64,000 nt of DNA from Cellulomonas sp. Leaf334 (GTDB taxonomy: Bacteria; Actinomycetota; Actinomycetes; Actinomycetales; Cellulomonadaceae): contig NZ_LMOO01000001.1 in NCBI RefSeq assembly GCF_001424195.1, forward strand, positions 664,569-728,568, written 5' to 3'. The notes beneath the pieces were generated by a model. The model was not told where the DNA came from. It worked only from the letters and a program-made list of their open reading frames with translations, and did not search any database. Positions 16,999 through 24,789 of the stretch are shown one piece after another. The position numbers were made by a program, and so were the translations under genes. Each line of letters begins with the position of its first letter. Positions within the stretch are counted from its first letter, which is position 1.

Positions 16999-17697
16999 AT
17001 GGCCCGTGCTGTCCCGATGCTCCCCTGTGGCCCGCTGGGTGAGACCGTCGACTTCTACGGTGCCCTCGGCTTCGAGGTCATGGAACGCCAGGAGCGGCCG
17101 TACGCCTACGCCGCGATGCGTCGCGAGGACATCGACCTGCACGTCTACGGCATGCCCGACTGGGACCCGGAGACGTCGCACTCGACCTGTCTGATCATCG
17201 TCGACGACACCGAGGCGCTCTGGGCCAAGTGGGCGGCGGGCCTGCGGAAGAGGTACGGACGCGTGCCCCTGACCGGTCTGCCCCGGATGACCCGGCCGCG
17301 CCGCCGGGCCAACGCCGGCGGCGCCAGCGGGTTCTCCGTCGTCGACCCGAACGGCAACTGGATCCGCGTCTTCCCGGACCGCGCCCCACCCGCGGTCGAG
17401 CCGGGCAGCCGCCTGGCTCGCGCCGTCGAGAACGCGGTGGTCCTGGCCGACTCGAAGGACGACCTGGTCCAGGCGCTCAAGGTGCTCGTCGGCGCCGAGC
17501 GCAGGGCCGACGACAGCACCCCACCGCAGGACCGCCTCGCCGCGCTCGCCCTGCTGGCCGAGCTCCAGGTCCGCGCCGGCACCCCCGACGACGCGCGTGC
17601 CACGCTCGCCCGCCTCGACGCCCTGCCCGTCGAGGACGGACCGGAGGTGGCAGCCGTGCGTGCGCAGGCGCGCGAGCTGGCCCGCGACCTCAGCTAG
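16999..17697 (+). CDS. VOC-family protein with helical C-terminal extension
   Basis: A 232-aa protein. Residues 1-120 are a vicinal-oxygen-chelate (glyoxalase/bleomycin-resistance) domain: PMLPCGPLGETVDFYGALGF, the DIDLHVYGM strand, and VVDPNGNWIRVFPD. Residues about 130-232 are an all-helical extension rich in Ala/Leu, resembling TPR-like helices (LAELQVRAGTPDDARATLARLDAL). The fusion is seen in other actinobacteria to my recollection; function is unknown. Start ATG 16999 is chosen over TTG 16987, because TTGGAT (16987-16992) looks like a weak -10 six nt before the ATG. The stop overlaps the convergent M20 peptidase gene by 8 nt. Confidence 0.82.
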   Translation: MARAVPMLPCGPLGETVDFYGALGFEVMERQERPYAYAAMRREDIDLHVYGMPDWDPETSHSTCLIIVDDTEALWAKWAAGLRKRYGRVPLTGLPRMTRPRRRANAGGASGFSVVDPNGNWIRVFPDRAPPAVEPGSRLARAVENAVVLADSKDDLVQALKVLVGAERRADDSTPPQDRLAALALLAELQVRAGTPDDARATLARLDALPVEDGPEVAAVRAQARELARDLS

Positions 17698-19069
17698 TCG
17701 CCAGCCGCTCCAGCAGCAGCGCCTCGGCGAGCACGACCTTCTCCAGCTCCCCCAGGTGCACCGACTCGTTGGCACCGTGCGCGCGACCGTCGGGGTCCTC
17801 GACGCCCGTGACCAGGATCGCGGCGTCCGGGTAGACCTCCAGCAGGTCCGCGATGAACGGGATGGACCCGCCGACCCCGGTGTCCACGGGCTCGGTCCCC
17901 CACGACTGAGCGAACGCCCACCGCGCCGCCTGCATCGCCGTCGAGTCGGTCGGCGCCTGGAACGGCTTGCCCTTCTCACCGTCGGTCACGGTGACGCGCG
18001 CGCCGAAGGGCGCATGGTCGACGAGGTGCGTCCGCAGGGCGTCCATCGCGGCGTCCGGGTCCTGGCCGGGCGCGAGCCGGACGGAGAGCTTGGCCGATGC
18101 GCGCGGCGCGATCGTGTTCGACGCGCTCGCGACCCGAGGGGCGTCGAGCCCGATGACGCCGATCGCCGGGCGCGTCCACAGGCGCGCGGTGATGGGTCCC
18201 GTGCCCGCGAGACGGACCCCGTCGAGCACGCTCGCGTCGGTGCGGAACGTCGCCTCGTCGTAGTCGACCGCGGGGTCCGGCGCCTGCACGAGCCCGGCGA
18301 CGGCGACGTCGCCCTCGTCGTCGTGCAGCGTGGTGATGAGGCGCGCCAGCAAGGTGGGCGCGTCGAGGATCGCGCCGCCGAACATGCCGGAGTGCACGGC
18401 GTGCTCCAGCACCGCCACCTCGACCACGCAGTCCACGAGCCCGCGCAGGGACGTGGTCAGACCGGGGACACCGATCGCCCAGTTGGAGGAGTCCGCGACG
18501 ACGATGACGTCCGCGCGCAGCAGGTCACGGTAGGTGTGCAGGAACTGCGTGAACGTCGGCGACCCGATCTCCTCCTCGCCCTCGATGAAGACCGTGACGC
18601 CCACGCCCAGCTCGTCGCCCAGCACGCGCAGGGCGCCCACGTGCGCGATCACGCCTGCCTTGTCGTCCGCGGCACCGCGCCCGTAGAGGCGTCCGCCGCG
18701 CTCGGTCGGCTCGAACGGCGGGCTGTCCCAGTCGGCGTCGTCCCCGGGCGGCTGCACGTCGTGGTGCGCGTACAGGAGCACGATCGGTGCGCCCTCCGGG
18801 GCGGGCCGACGGCCGACGACCGCGGGAGCGCCCCCCGGCACCGAGAGGACCTGGACGTCGTCGAGACCCGCACCGCGCAGCAGCGCGACGACGGCGTCCG
18901 CGCTCGCGACGACGTGCGCCTGGTCGAACTCGGCGTTGGACACGCTCGGGATGCGGACGAGGTCCTCCAGGTCGGCGCGCAGGGCGTCGAAGGCGGCCGC
19001 GGTCCGCGCACGCAGCGCGTCCGTCCGGTCACCGGGGAGGAGGGACGAGGAGGAGGAGGCGTCGGTCAC
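17690..19069 (-). CDS. M20-family metallopeptidase (dipeptidase)
   Basis: A 459-aa M20/M28-type dizinc peptidase of the ArgE/DapE/CPG2 group, annotated in relatives as dipeptidase. Zinc-site motifs visible are LLYAHHDVQPPGD, GRGAADDKAG (DDKAG bridging Asp) and FIEGEEEIGSP (catalytic Glu pair), with a dimerisation domain between about residues 190 and 310. C-terminal GVGGSIPFI and the HGANESVHLGE histidine are also present. The start is GTG 19069: TAGCGT at 19078-19083 ends 8 nt upstream, the leaderless layout. It is divergent from DUF3043, with only 32 nt between the two start codons. Confidence 0.9.
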   Translation of the reverse strand: MTDASSSSSLLPGDRTDALRARTAAAFDALRADLEDLVRIPSVSNAEFDQAHVVASADAVVALLRGAGLDDVQVLSVPGGAPAVVGRRPAPEGAPIVLLYAHHDVQPPGDDADWDSPPFEPTERGGRLYGRGAADDKAGVIAHVGALRVLGDELGVGVTVFIEGEEEIGSPTFTQFLHTYRDLLRADVIVVADSSNWAIGVPGLTTSLRGLVDCVVEVAVLEHAVHSGMFGGAILDAPTLLARLITTLHDDEGDVAVAGLVQAPDPAVDYDEATFRTDASVLDGVRLAGTGPITARLWTRPAIGVIGLDAPRVASASNTIAPRASAKLSVRLAPGQDPDAAMDALRTHLVDHAPFGARVTVTDGEKGKPFQAPTDSTAMQAARWAFAQSWGTEPVDTGVGGSIPFIADLLEVYPDAAILVTGVEDPDGRAHGANESVHLGELEKVVLAEALLLERLATS

Positions 19070-19077
19070 GGACCAGC

Positions 19078-19083
19078 ACGCTA
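19078..19083 (-). promoter_or_regulatory. -10 hexamer of the M20 peptidase gene (leaderless)
   Basis: TAGCGT on the minus strand, spacer 8 nt to GTG 19069. It lies 6 bp from the divergent -10 of the DUF3043 gene. Confidence 0.55.
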
Positions 19084-19089
19084 CTCGAC

Positions 19090-19095
19090 TACCCT
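19090..19095 (+). promoter_or_regulatory. -10 hexamer of the DUF3043 gene (leaderless)
   Basis: TACCCT, spacer 6 nt to GTG 19102. Confidence 0.6.
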
Positions 19096-19101
19096 GGCGG
19101 G

Positions 19102-19683
19102 GTGTTCGGACGCAGCAACGACCCCCAGCCCGTGACTCCCGCACTGACGGAGAGCACGCCCCCGCCGACCGACGCCGGCAAGGGCCGCCCGACGCCGAAG
19201 CGGAAGGTCTCCGAGGCGGCGAACAAGCGCCCCCTCGTGGCACCCGCCACCAAGAAGGCCAGCCGCGAGCGGGCGAAGGCGCAGCGGGACATCGAGTACC
19301 GGGCGATGCAGACCGGCGACGAGCGCAACATGCCGGCCAAGGACCGCGGACCCGTGCGTCGCTTCATCCGCGACTCGGTCGACGCTCGTTGGAACCTCGG
19401 GGAGTTCTTCCTGCCGGTGGCTGCGGTCTTCCTGGTGCTGCAGTTCGCCCTGTCGCAGACCACCATCGCCATCTACGCGATCCTCGCGCTCTACGTCTAC
19501 ATCATCGCGGCGGTGCTCGACGCGTGGCTGATGTGGCGCGGACTGAAGAAGCGGCTCGTCGCCAAGTTCGGGATCGAGCAGATGCCCCGTGGCGCCGCGA
19601 TGTACGCGGTCCTGCGGGCGTTCCAGATCCGTCCGTCGCGCATGCCCAAGCCGCAGGTCAAGCACGGGCAGCGGCCCGTCTGA
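19102..19683 (+). CDS. DUF3043 membrane protein
   Basis: A 193-aa conserved actinobacterial membrane protein (DUF3043 family). A basic, Pro/Lys-rich N-terminal half contains NKRPLVAP and RERAKAQRDIEYRAMQTGDE; two hydrophobic helices follow (about residues 105-125 and 130-150), then a basic tail GLKKRLVAKFG. Function is unknown. It is an invariant member of this chromosomal neighbourhood in actinobacteria. The start at GTG 19102 is supported by TACCCT 6 nt upstream. The gene is divergent from the M20 peptidase with almost no intergenic space. Confidence 0.88.
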   Translation: MFGRSNDPQPVTPALTESTPPPTDAGKGRPTPKRKVSEAANKRPLVAPATKKASRERAKAQRDIEYRAMQTGDERNMPAKDRGPVRRFIRDSVDARWNLGEFFLPVAAVFLVLQFALSQTTIAIYAILALYVYIIAAVLDAWLMWRGLKKRLVAKFGIEQMPRGAAMYAVLRAFQIRPSRMPKPQVKHGQRPV

Positions 19684-19691
19684 CCCCGCCG

Positions 19692-19697
19692 TAGGGT
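19692..19697 (+). promoter_or_regulatory. -10 hexamer of the aldo/keto reductase gene (leaderless)
   Basis: TAGGGT, spacer 7 nt to ATG 19705. It excludes the longer GTG 19696 start, which overlaps the hexamer. Confidence 0.6.
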
Positions 19698-19704
19698 GGC
19701 GGGC

Positions 19705-20715
19705 ATGGTTTCCTACCGCTCCCTGGGCCGCTCCGGCCTGAAGATCACCGAGATCACGTACGGCAACTGGCTCACGCACGGCTCGCAGGTGGAGAACGAC
19801 ACCGCGAAGGCCTGTGTGCGCGCCGCGCTCGACGCGGGCATCACGAGCTTCGACACCGCCGACGTGTACGCGAACACGAAGGCCGAGACCGTCCTCGGCG
19901 AGGCGTTGAAGGGTGAGCGTCGCCAGTCGCTCGAGATCTTCACGAAGGTCTACTGGCCGACCGGACCCGGCGGCGCGAACGACTCCGGCCTGTCGCGCAA
20001 GCACATCCTCGAGTCGATCGACGGCTCGCTGCAGCGCCTGCAGACGGACTACGTCGACCTCTACCAGGCGCACCGCTACGACCTGTCGACCCCGCTCGAG
20101 GAGACGATGCAGGCGTTCGCCGACGTCGTGCGGTCGGGCAAGGCGCTCTACATCGGCGTCAGCGAGTGGACCGCCGAGCAGATCCGTGCGGGTCACGCTC
20201 TCGCGCAGGAGCTGAACATCCAGCTCATCTCGAACCAGCCGCAGTACTCGGCCTTGTGGCGGGTCATCGAGGGCGAGGTCGTCCCCACCTCCGCCGAGCT
20301 CGGGGTGTCGCAGATCGTCTGGTCGCCGGTGGCCCAGGGCGTGCTGACCGGCAAGTACAAGCCGGGCGAGGCGCCGCCGACCGGGTCCCGCGCGACCGAC
20401 GAGAAGGGTGGCGCCCGGTTCATCGGCCGGTTCCTCGAGCAGCCGGACGTGCTGCAGCGGGTGCAGGACCTGACGCCGGTCGCCGACGAGCTCGGCCTGT
20501 CCCTCGCGCAGCTGGCCGTGGCGTGGGTGCTCCAGAACGAGAACGTCGCCGCGGCGATCATCGGCGCCTCACGGCCCGAGCAGGTCACGGAGAACGTCAA
20601 GGCCTCCGGGGTGACGATCCCGGCCGAGCTGCTCGCGCGGATCGACACGATCCTGGGCGACTCCGTCGTCTCCGACCCGGGCGAGACCGCGAAGAACGCG
20701 CCGCCGGCCCGCTGA
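19705..20715 (+). CDS. Aldo/keto reductase, potassium-channel beta-subunit-like
   Basis: A 336-aa NADPH-dependent TIM-barrel reductase. The catalytic tetrad region is recognisable: Asp and Tyr in FDTADVYANTKAETVLGEAL, Lys in EIFTKVYWPTGP, His in YQAHRYD. GPGGANDSGLSRKHI and the C-terminal cofactor segment IIGASRPEQVTEN place it in the YghZ/Kv-beta-like branch. The substrate is unknown; this branch reduces methylglyoxal and other small aldehydes in characterised bacterial members. The start at ATG 19705 follows TAGGGT by 7 nt. A clean hairpin at 20722-20749 separates it from the convergent YczE gene. Confidence 0.92.
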   Translation: MVSYRSLGRSGLKITEITYGNWLTHGSQVENDTAKACVRAALDAGITSFDTADVYANTKAETVLGEALKGERRQSLEIFTKVYWPTGPGGANDSGLSRKHILESIDGSLQRLQTDYVDLYQAHRYDLSTPLEETMQAFADVVRSGKALYIGVSEWTAEQIRAGHALAQELNIQLISNQPQYSALWRVIEGEVVPTSAELGVSQIVWSPVAQGVLTGKYKPGEAPPTGSRATDEKGGARFIGRFLEQPDVLQRVQDLTPVADELGLSLAQLAVAWVLQNENVAAAIIGASRPEQVTENVKASGVTIPAELLARIDTILGDSVVSDPGETAKNAPPAR

Positions 20716-20721
20716 GTGCAG

Positions 20722-20749
20722 GACCCGGCCCCGGTGACGGGGCCGGGTC
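20722..20749. terminator. Hairpin between convergent AKR and yczE genes
   Basis: A 12-bp perfect stem GACCCGGCCCCG with its complement and a GTGA loop, 3 nt before the convergent stop codon. There is no U tract. Confidence 0.7.
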
Positions 20750-20752
20750 ACC

Positions 20753-21385
20753 TCAGACCGTGACGGGTTCGTCGGCCACGGTCGGGACCGTCAGTCGCGG
20801 CAGGAACAGGTGCACGAGAGGACCGATCGCCACGGCGTAGGCGAGGGTCGCGAACCCGACGGTGCCGCCGAGCGCCCAGCCGACCGACACGACCGCCACC
20901 TCGATGCTCGTGCGGACCAGCCGCACCGAACGGCCGGTCCGACGCACGAGCCCGGTCATGAGCCCGTCACGCGGACCCGGCCCGAGGCGGGCACCGACGT
21001 AGAGGCCCGTCGCCAGCCCGTTGAGCACGATGCCGGTGGCCGCCAGCGCGATGCGCACGCCGATCGCGTCGGGGAGCGCGTCGAGGAGCACGAGGAACGG
21101 GTCCACGAGCGCACTGATCACGACGACGTTCGCGACGGTGCCGACGCCGGGGCGCTGGCGGAGCGGGATCCAGCACGCCAGGACCACCAGGCCGGTCAGC
21201 AGGGTGACGACGCCGAACGACAGCCCCGTGCGCGCCACGATCCCCTGCGTGAGCACGTCCCACGGCATGCTCCCCAGTCCGGCGTCGACGAGCATCGCGA
21301 TCGACGCCGCGTACAGGACGAGACCCGTGAGCAGCTGCACGGCCCGGCGCGCAGGGCGTGCGTCGGGACGCATCCAGGACGACAC
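20753..21385 (-). CDS. yczE: YczE/YitT-family membrane protein
   Basis: A 210-aa integral membrane protein of the YczE/YyaS/YitT type with five hydrophobic helices, starting VQLLTGLVLYAASIAMLVDAG and including GLGSMPWDVLTQG, a characteristic motif. The biochemical role is unknown. I favour GTG 21385 because TATGCT at 21392-21397 (minus strand) ends 6 nt upstream. The alternative is GTG 21421, which overlaps the stop of a predicted 51-aa membrane ORF by 4 nt. It is divergent from a MocR-type regulator; the YczR/YczE pairing is established in other bacteria, so that regulator probably controls this gene. Confidence 0.82.
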   Translation of the reverse strand: MSSWMRPDARPARRAVQLLTGLVLYAASIAMLVDAGLGSMPWDVLTQGIVARTGLSFGVVTLLTGLVVLACWIPLRQRPGVGTVANVVVISALVDPFLVLLDALPDAIGVRIALAATGIVLNGLATGLYVGARLGPGPRDGLMTGLVRRTGRSVRLVRTSIEVAVVSVGWALGGTVGFATLAYAVAIGPLVHLFLPRLTVPTVADEPVTV

Positions 21386-21417
21386 CGCGCGAGCATACGT
21401 GCGCTCGTCGGCGGTGC

Positions 21418-21573
21418 TCACGTGAGCTGCTCGAACGACGTCGGGCGCGACGCCGGCGGTGGGCGGTGCCCCAGTCCGTCCCGCCGGATCGCCCGCCACA
21501 ACGGCACGAGCAGGCCCGCGAGCAGGACGACCGCTATCCCTGACCACAACCACATCTCCATGAGCAGCAACAT
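21418..21573 (-). CDS. Possible 51-aa single-span membrane protein
   Basis: A short reading frame encoding 51 residues, starting MLLLMEMWLWSG with a single strongly hydrophobic segment (about residues 8-27), then a basic region RAIRRDG and a polar tail ending FEQLT. Its stop overlaps a possible GTG start of yczE (21421) by 4 nt, the overlap style used throughout this window. There is an AGAGG 3 nt before the first ATG, too close for an ideal ribosome site; ATG 21561 is an alternative start. If real, it is first in an operon with yczE and lies directly beside the MocR operator region. No homologue is recognised. Confidence 0.45.
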   Translation of the reverse strand: MLLLMEMWLWSGIAVVLLAGLLVPLWRAIRRDGLGHRPPPASRPTSFEQLT

Positions 21574-21624
21574 TGGCCTCTAACTGGCATCACTTCCAAT
21601 AGCCACTTCTGGCATAGTGGCCTC
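21574..21624. promoter_or_regulatory. Candidate MocR (YczR-type) operator/promoter region
   Basis: The 51 nt between the divergent genes contain three direct-repeat pairs: TGGCCTC at 21574 and 21618, CTGGCAT at 21584 and 21609, and CACTTC at 21591 and 21604. They also contain the inverted repeat GCCACT (21603) / AGTGGC (21616). CATAGT at 21613-21618 is a plausible -10, 6 nt before the regulator's ATG. Direct repeats are the expected operator form for MocR dimers. Confidence 0.55.
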
Positions 21625-23085
21625 ATGCCCGCCGACGACCTTCCCGCCGACCGCCGGATCAGTGGCCTGCGCCTGGACGCCGTCCTGGGTGCGTGGCAGC
21701 GCCCCGGTCCGGCCTACGTCGCACTCGCCGACGCACTGCGCGCCGCGATCCTGTCCGGAGCCGTCCCGTTGAGCACCCGCCTGCCCAGCGAGCGCGAGCT
21801 CGCCGACGCATCCGGCGTGTCCCGGACGACCACCACCGCGACGTACGGGCTGCTGCGCGACGAGGGCTACCTCGTGAGCCGACGCGGCTCCGGCACGGTC
21901 ACCACCCTGCCGTCGGGCCCGGGCGCGCGCGTCTCGATGGCGGAGTCCGTCGGGCACGAACCCGGTGTCGTCGACCTCGCGATGGCGGCACCGTCGGCCC
22001 CCTCGTCGCTGCACGGCGCGTACCTCGCGGCGCTCGACGCACTCCCCCGGCACCTGTCCGGCACGGGCTACTCCCCCCTCGGGCTGCCGGTGCTGCGCGA
22101 GGCCGTCGCACGCTGGTACACGGCCCGCGGCACACCCACGAACCCGGACCAGGTGCTCGTCACGACCGGTGCGCAGCAGGCGATCCACCTGCTGGTCACG
22201 GCGCACGCAGGCCCGGGCGACCGCGTGGTCGTCGAGCACCCGACCTACCCGCACGCGATCGACGTCGTCCGCGCCGCGGGTGCCCGGCCCGTCCCCGTGC
22301 CGTCGGGTGGTTCCGGCCTGGACATCGACCTGCTCGAGTCGACGCTGCGGCAGGTGTCACCGCGGCTCGTGTACCTGATCCCCGACCACCGCAACCCGAC
22401 CGGGACCAGCCTCGACGACGAGGAGCGCGCGCAGGTCCGCGCCCTGGCCCGGCGGTACCGGACGGCGATCGTCGGAGACGAGGTCCTCACCGAGCTGACC
22501 CTCGACGGTCCGGCGCCCAGCTCGTCCGCGGGCGACGGCACGGCGTCGGCCTACGTGATCTCGATCGGCTCGGCGTCGAAGAGCTACTGGGGCGGGCTGC
22601 GGGTCGGCTGGGTCCGCGCCCACCCCGACCTGGTCGCGCGGCTGGCCAGCACCCGCGCGCACACCGACATCGGGACCGCGGTGCTGGAGCAGCTGGTCGT
22701 AGCCGAGCTGCTCGCTCAGCCGACGGACCTGCTGGACCGTCGACGCACCGAGCTGCGAGCCCGGCGGGACCTCCTCGTCGGCCTGCTGCTCGACCAGCTG
22801 CCGTCGTGGCGCTTCGACGTGCCCGCCGGCGGGCTCTCGCTGTGGGCGGACCTCGGCGCACCGGTGTCCAGCGCGCTCGCCGCCATCTCGACCCGGCACG
22901 GGGTCCGGGTGGTCCCCGGGACGGCGTTCGGGGTGGACGGCAGCTTCGAGCGCAACCTGCGGCTGCCGTTCACCACGTCACCCGACGACCTGCGCCGGGC
23001 CGTGGCCGGCCTCGCGGCGGCGTGGGCCGGGCTGGGGATCACCGCACCAGTCACGGGACCCGAGCGGGTGCACGCGCTGGTGTGA
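21625..23085 (+). CDS. MocR-type (GntR/aminotransferase) regulator, YczR-like
   Basis: A 486-aa chimeric regulator. Residues about 30-100 are a GntR winged helix (YVALADALRAAILSGAVPLSTRLPSERELA, SRTTTTATYGLLRDEGYL). Residues about 120-470 form a fold-type I aminotransferase-like domain with PLP features: DHRNPTGTS, and SIGSASKSYWGGLRVGW carrying the Schiff-base lysine. MocR proteins sense PLP or an amino-acid adduct. Divergence from a yczE-like gene across 51 nt points to the YczR subgroup, named for Bacillus YczR; assignment is by context. Autoregulation is likely because the operator-like repeats cover its promoter. The start is ATG 21625. Confidence 0.88.
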   Translation: MPADDLPADRRISGLRLDAVLGAWQRPGPAYVALADALRAAILSGAVPLSTRLPSERELADASGVSRTTTTATYGLLRDEGYLVSRRGSGTVTTLPSGPGARVSMAESVGHEPGVVDLAMAAPSAPSSLHGAYLAALDALPRHLSGTGYSPLGLPVLREAVARWYTARGTPTNPDQVLVTTGAQQAIHLLVTAHAGPGDRVVVEHPTYPHAIDVVRAAGARPVPVPSGGSGLDIDLLESTLRQVSPRLVYLIPDHRNPTGTSLDDEERAQVRALARRYRTAIVGDEVLTELTLDGPAPSSSAGDGTASAYVISIGSASKSYWGGLRVGWVRAHPDLVARLASTRAHTDIGTAVLEQLVVAELLAQPTDLLDRRRTELRARRDLLVGLLLDQLPSWRFDVPAGGLSLWADLGAPVSSALAAISTRHGVRVVPGTAFGVDGSFERNLRLPFTTSPDDLRRAVAGLAAAWAGLGITAPVTGPERVHALV

Positions 23086-23087
23086 GG

Positions 23088-23303
23088 TCAGATGAGCGGC
23101 AGCGTGAGGGTCGGCGTCGCCTGAGCACCTTCGTGCAGGAGCCCCACCGCCTGGACTCCCTGCGCGGCGAGCGTGCGCCAGTGCTCGCCGAGCCACTGCT
23201 CGGCGTCGTACTGCGTCGTGAACACGGGACTGACCGGCCGGTCGAGCACGGACCCGTCCGCACCGTCGAACCGCCACTCCCACTGCGGTCGCACCACCAT
23301 CAC
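23088..23303 (-). CDS. Small conserved hypothetical protein downstream of pyrD
   Basis: A 71-aa acidic soluble protein (MMVVRPQWEWRFDGADG onward) with EQWLGEHWRTLAAQGVQAVGLLHEG in the middle. No domain is recognised. The GTG start at 23303 overlaps the pyrD stop (GTGA); ATG 23300 is also possible. It is converging with the MocR gene, 2 nt away. The overlap with pyrD and its compact, non-repetitive sequence argue that it is a real gene translated from the pyrD message. Similar small ORFs after pyrD occur in relatives to my recollection. Confidence 0.7.
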   Translation of the reverse strand: MMVVRPQWEWRFDGADGSVLDRPVSPVFTTQYDAEQWLGEHWRTLAAQGVQAVGLLHEGAQATPTLTLPLI

Positions 23304-24364
23304 GCGACCGCCTTGCGCCGGGCCGGACCACGCAGCGCCTCGTCGGACGCGAGCGCGCGGGCGATGCGCGACGCGTACGCCGGACCCTCGTAGACCAGGC
23401 CCGTGTAGCCCTGCACGAGGGTCGCGCCGACGGCCACGTACTCGCGGGCGTCGGCGGGGGTCGTGATGCCGCCGACACCGATGATCACCGCGTCGGGACC
23501 CAGCTGGTTGCGCAGGCGTGCCACCACGTCGAGGCCGCGCGCGAGCACCGGCGGGCCGGACAGGCCGCCCGGTCCCAGGTCGTGCCCGATGGTGGTGTTG
23601 ACCGCGACGATCCCGTCGAGACCCAGCTCGGCGGCGAGCTCGGCCACCGCGTCCACGTCGTCGTCGGACAGGTCGGGGGCGATCTTGACCAGCAAAGGCA
23701 CGGGAGCGTGGCCGGCCGACGCGGTGGCCTCGTCGGCCGCCACGCGGGTGGCCTCCAGGATCGGGCGCAGCGCCTCGACCGACTGCAGGTCACGCAGGCC
23801 CGGGGTGTTCGGCGACGACACGTTCACCACCAGGTAGTCGGCGTACGGCGCGAGGCGGCCTGCGCTGGTGGCGTAGTCGCCGGGCGCCTGCTCCGCAGGG
23901 GTCGCCTTCGTCTTGCCGATGTTCACGCCCACCACGAGCCGTCGGCCCGCCGGCGTCGCACGCAGACGTCGCAGCCGGTCCGCCACGGCCGCCGAGCCCT
24001 CGTTGTTGAAACCCATCCGGTTGCGCAGCGCCCGCTGCTCCAGGACGCGCCAGAGCCGCGGCGGCTCGTTGCCCGGCTGCGCGTGCGCGGTGACCGTGCC
24101 CACCTCCACGAAGCCGAAGCCGAGCATCGTCAGGCCGGCCACCCCGACGGCGTTCTTGTCGAACCCGGCCGCCAGCCCGAACCGCGAGGGGAACTGCCGA
24201 CCCCAGACCTCCACGGTGCCCTCGTCGGACGCCCGGAAGACCCGGTGCACCGCGCCACGCAGGAGCGGGACCTGGGCCACCACCCGGATGAGCCGGAACG
24301 CGACCTCGTGGGCACGCTCCGGATCCATGCGACGGAACACGAGGTCGAACAGCAGTCGGTACAC
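23300..24364 (-). CDS. pyrD: Dihydroorotate dehydrogenase (quinone), class 2
   Basis: Oxidises dihydroorotate to orotate in pyrimidine synthesis, passing electrons to membrane quinone. The 354-aa sequence begins with the amphipathic membrane-binding helices of class 2 enzymes (VYRLLFDLVFRRMDPERAHEVAF). It has the FMN/substrate motifs AAGFDKNAVG, NRMGFNNEG, VVNVSSPNTPGLR (catalytic Ser region) and the C-terminal VGGITTPADAREY. The start GTG 24364 is chosen over GTG 24373 because TAGGGT (24372-24377, minus strand) ends 7 nt upstream; that hexamer lies across the stop region of the preceding gene. Confidence 0.94.
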   Translation of the reverse strand: MYRLLFDLVFRRMDPERAHEVAFRLIRVVAQVPLLRGAVHRVFRASDEGTVEVWGRQFPSRFGLAAGFDKNAVGVAGLTMLGFGFVEVGTVTAHAQPGNEPPRLWRVLEQRALRNRMGFNNEGSAAVADRLRRLRATPAGRRLVVGVNIGKTKATPAEQAPGDYATSAGRLAPYADYLVVNVSSPNTPGLRDLQSVEALRPILEATRVAADEATASAGHAPVPLLVKIAPDLSDDDVDAVAELAAELGLDGIVAVNTTIGHDLGPGGLSGPPVLARGLDVVARLRNQLGPDAVIIGVGGITTPADAREYVAVGATLVQGYTGLVYEGPAYASRIARALASDEALRGPARRKAVA

Positions 24365-24369
24365 GTTCT

Positions 24370-24789
24370 TCACCCTAGGTCGTCCGGCGCGGGCGGCACG
24401 TCGGGTGTCCGCCCCGTGCGCCACAGCCACACCAGGCCCAGGAAGGGGAGCACCAGCGGGACGTAGCCGTAGCCCTGACCGAACGCGGACCACACGGTCT
24501 CGTCGGGGAAGTCACCCACGTCGACCAACGACAGCACCCCGACCGTCAGCACCCCGAGCATCTCGATCGACACGGCCCACCAGGCGAGCGTGCGCCGGTC
24601 CGTGGCCAGGGCGACGGTCGCGACGACGTACACGAGACCCGCGCCGAGCGAGAGCAGGTACGCGACCGGTGCCTCGTCGAGCTTGGTGGCCACCTGGTAG
24701 ATCCCACGGGCCGTCGCGGCGAGCGCGAGGATCCCGTAGACCGCCACGAGGAGCCGGCCGGGACCGCTCCCCGTCCGTCGCTGGCTCAT
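24370..24789 (-). CDS. Small integral membrane protein, four helices
   Basis: A 139-aa protein with four predicted membrane helices (LLVAVYGILALAATARGIYQVA, AYLLSLGAGLVYVVATVALA, WWAVSIEMLGVLTVGVLSL and VPLVLPFLGLVWLW) and charged ends. It is a conserved actinobacterial hypothetical; no enzymatic motif is visible. The ATG at 24789 overlaps the stop of the preceding membrane gene (ATGA), and its 3' end contains the -10 of pyrD. Together with the upstream gene it forms a two-gene membrane-protein unit of unknown role. Confidence 0.78.
   Translation of the reverse strand: MSQRRTGSGPGRLLVAVYGILALAATARGIYQVATKLDEAPVAYLLSLGAGLVYVVATVALATDRRTLAWWAVSIEMLGVLTVGVLSLVDVGDFPDETVWSAFGQGYGYVPLVLPFLGLVWLWRTGRTPDVPPAPDDLG
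24372..24377 (-). promoter_or_regulatory. -10 hexamer of pyrD inside upstream stop region (leaderless)
   Basis: TAGGGT, spacer 7 nt to GTG 24364. The bases read CTA-GGG-TGA in the upstream gene, so promoter and stop codon overlap. Confidence 0.6.
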
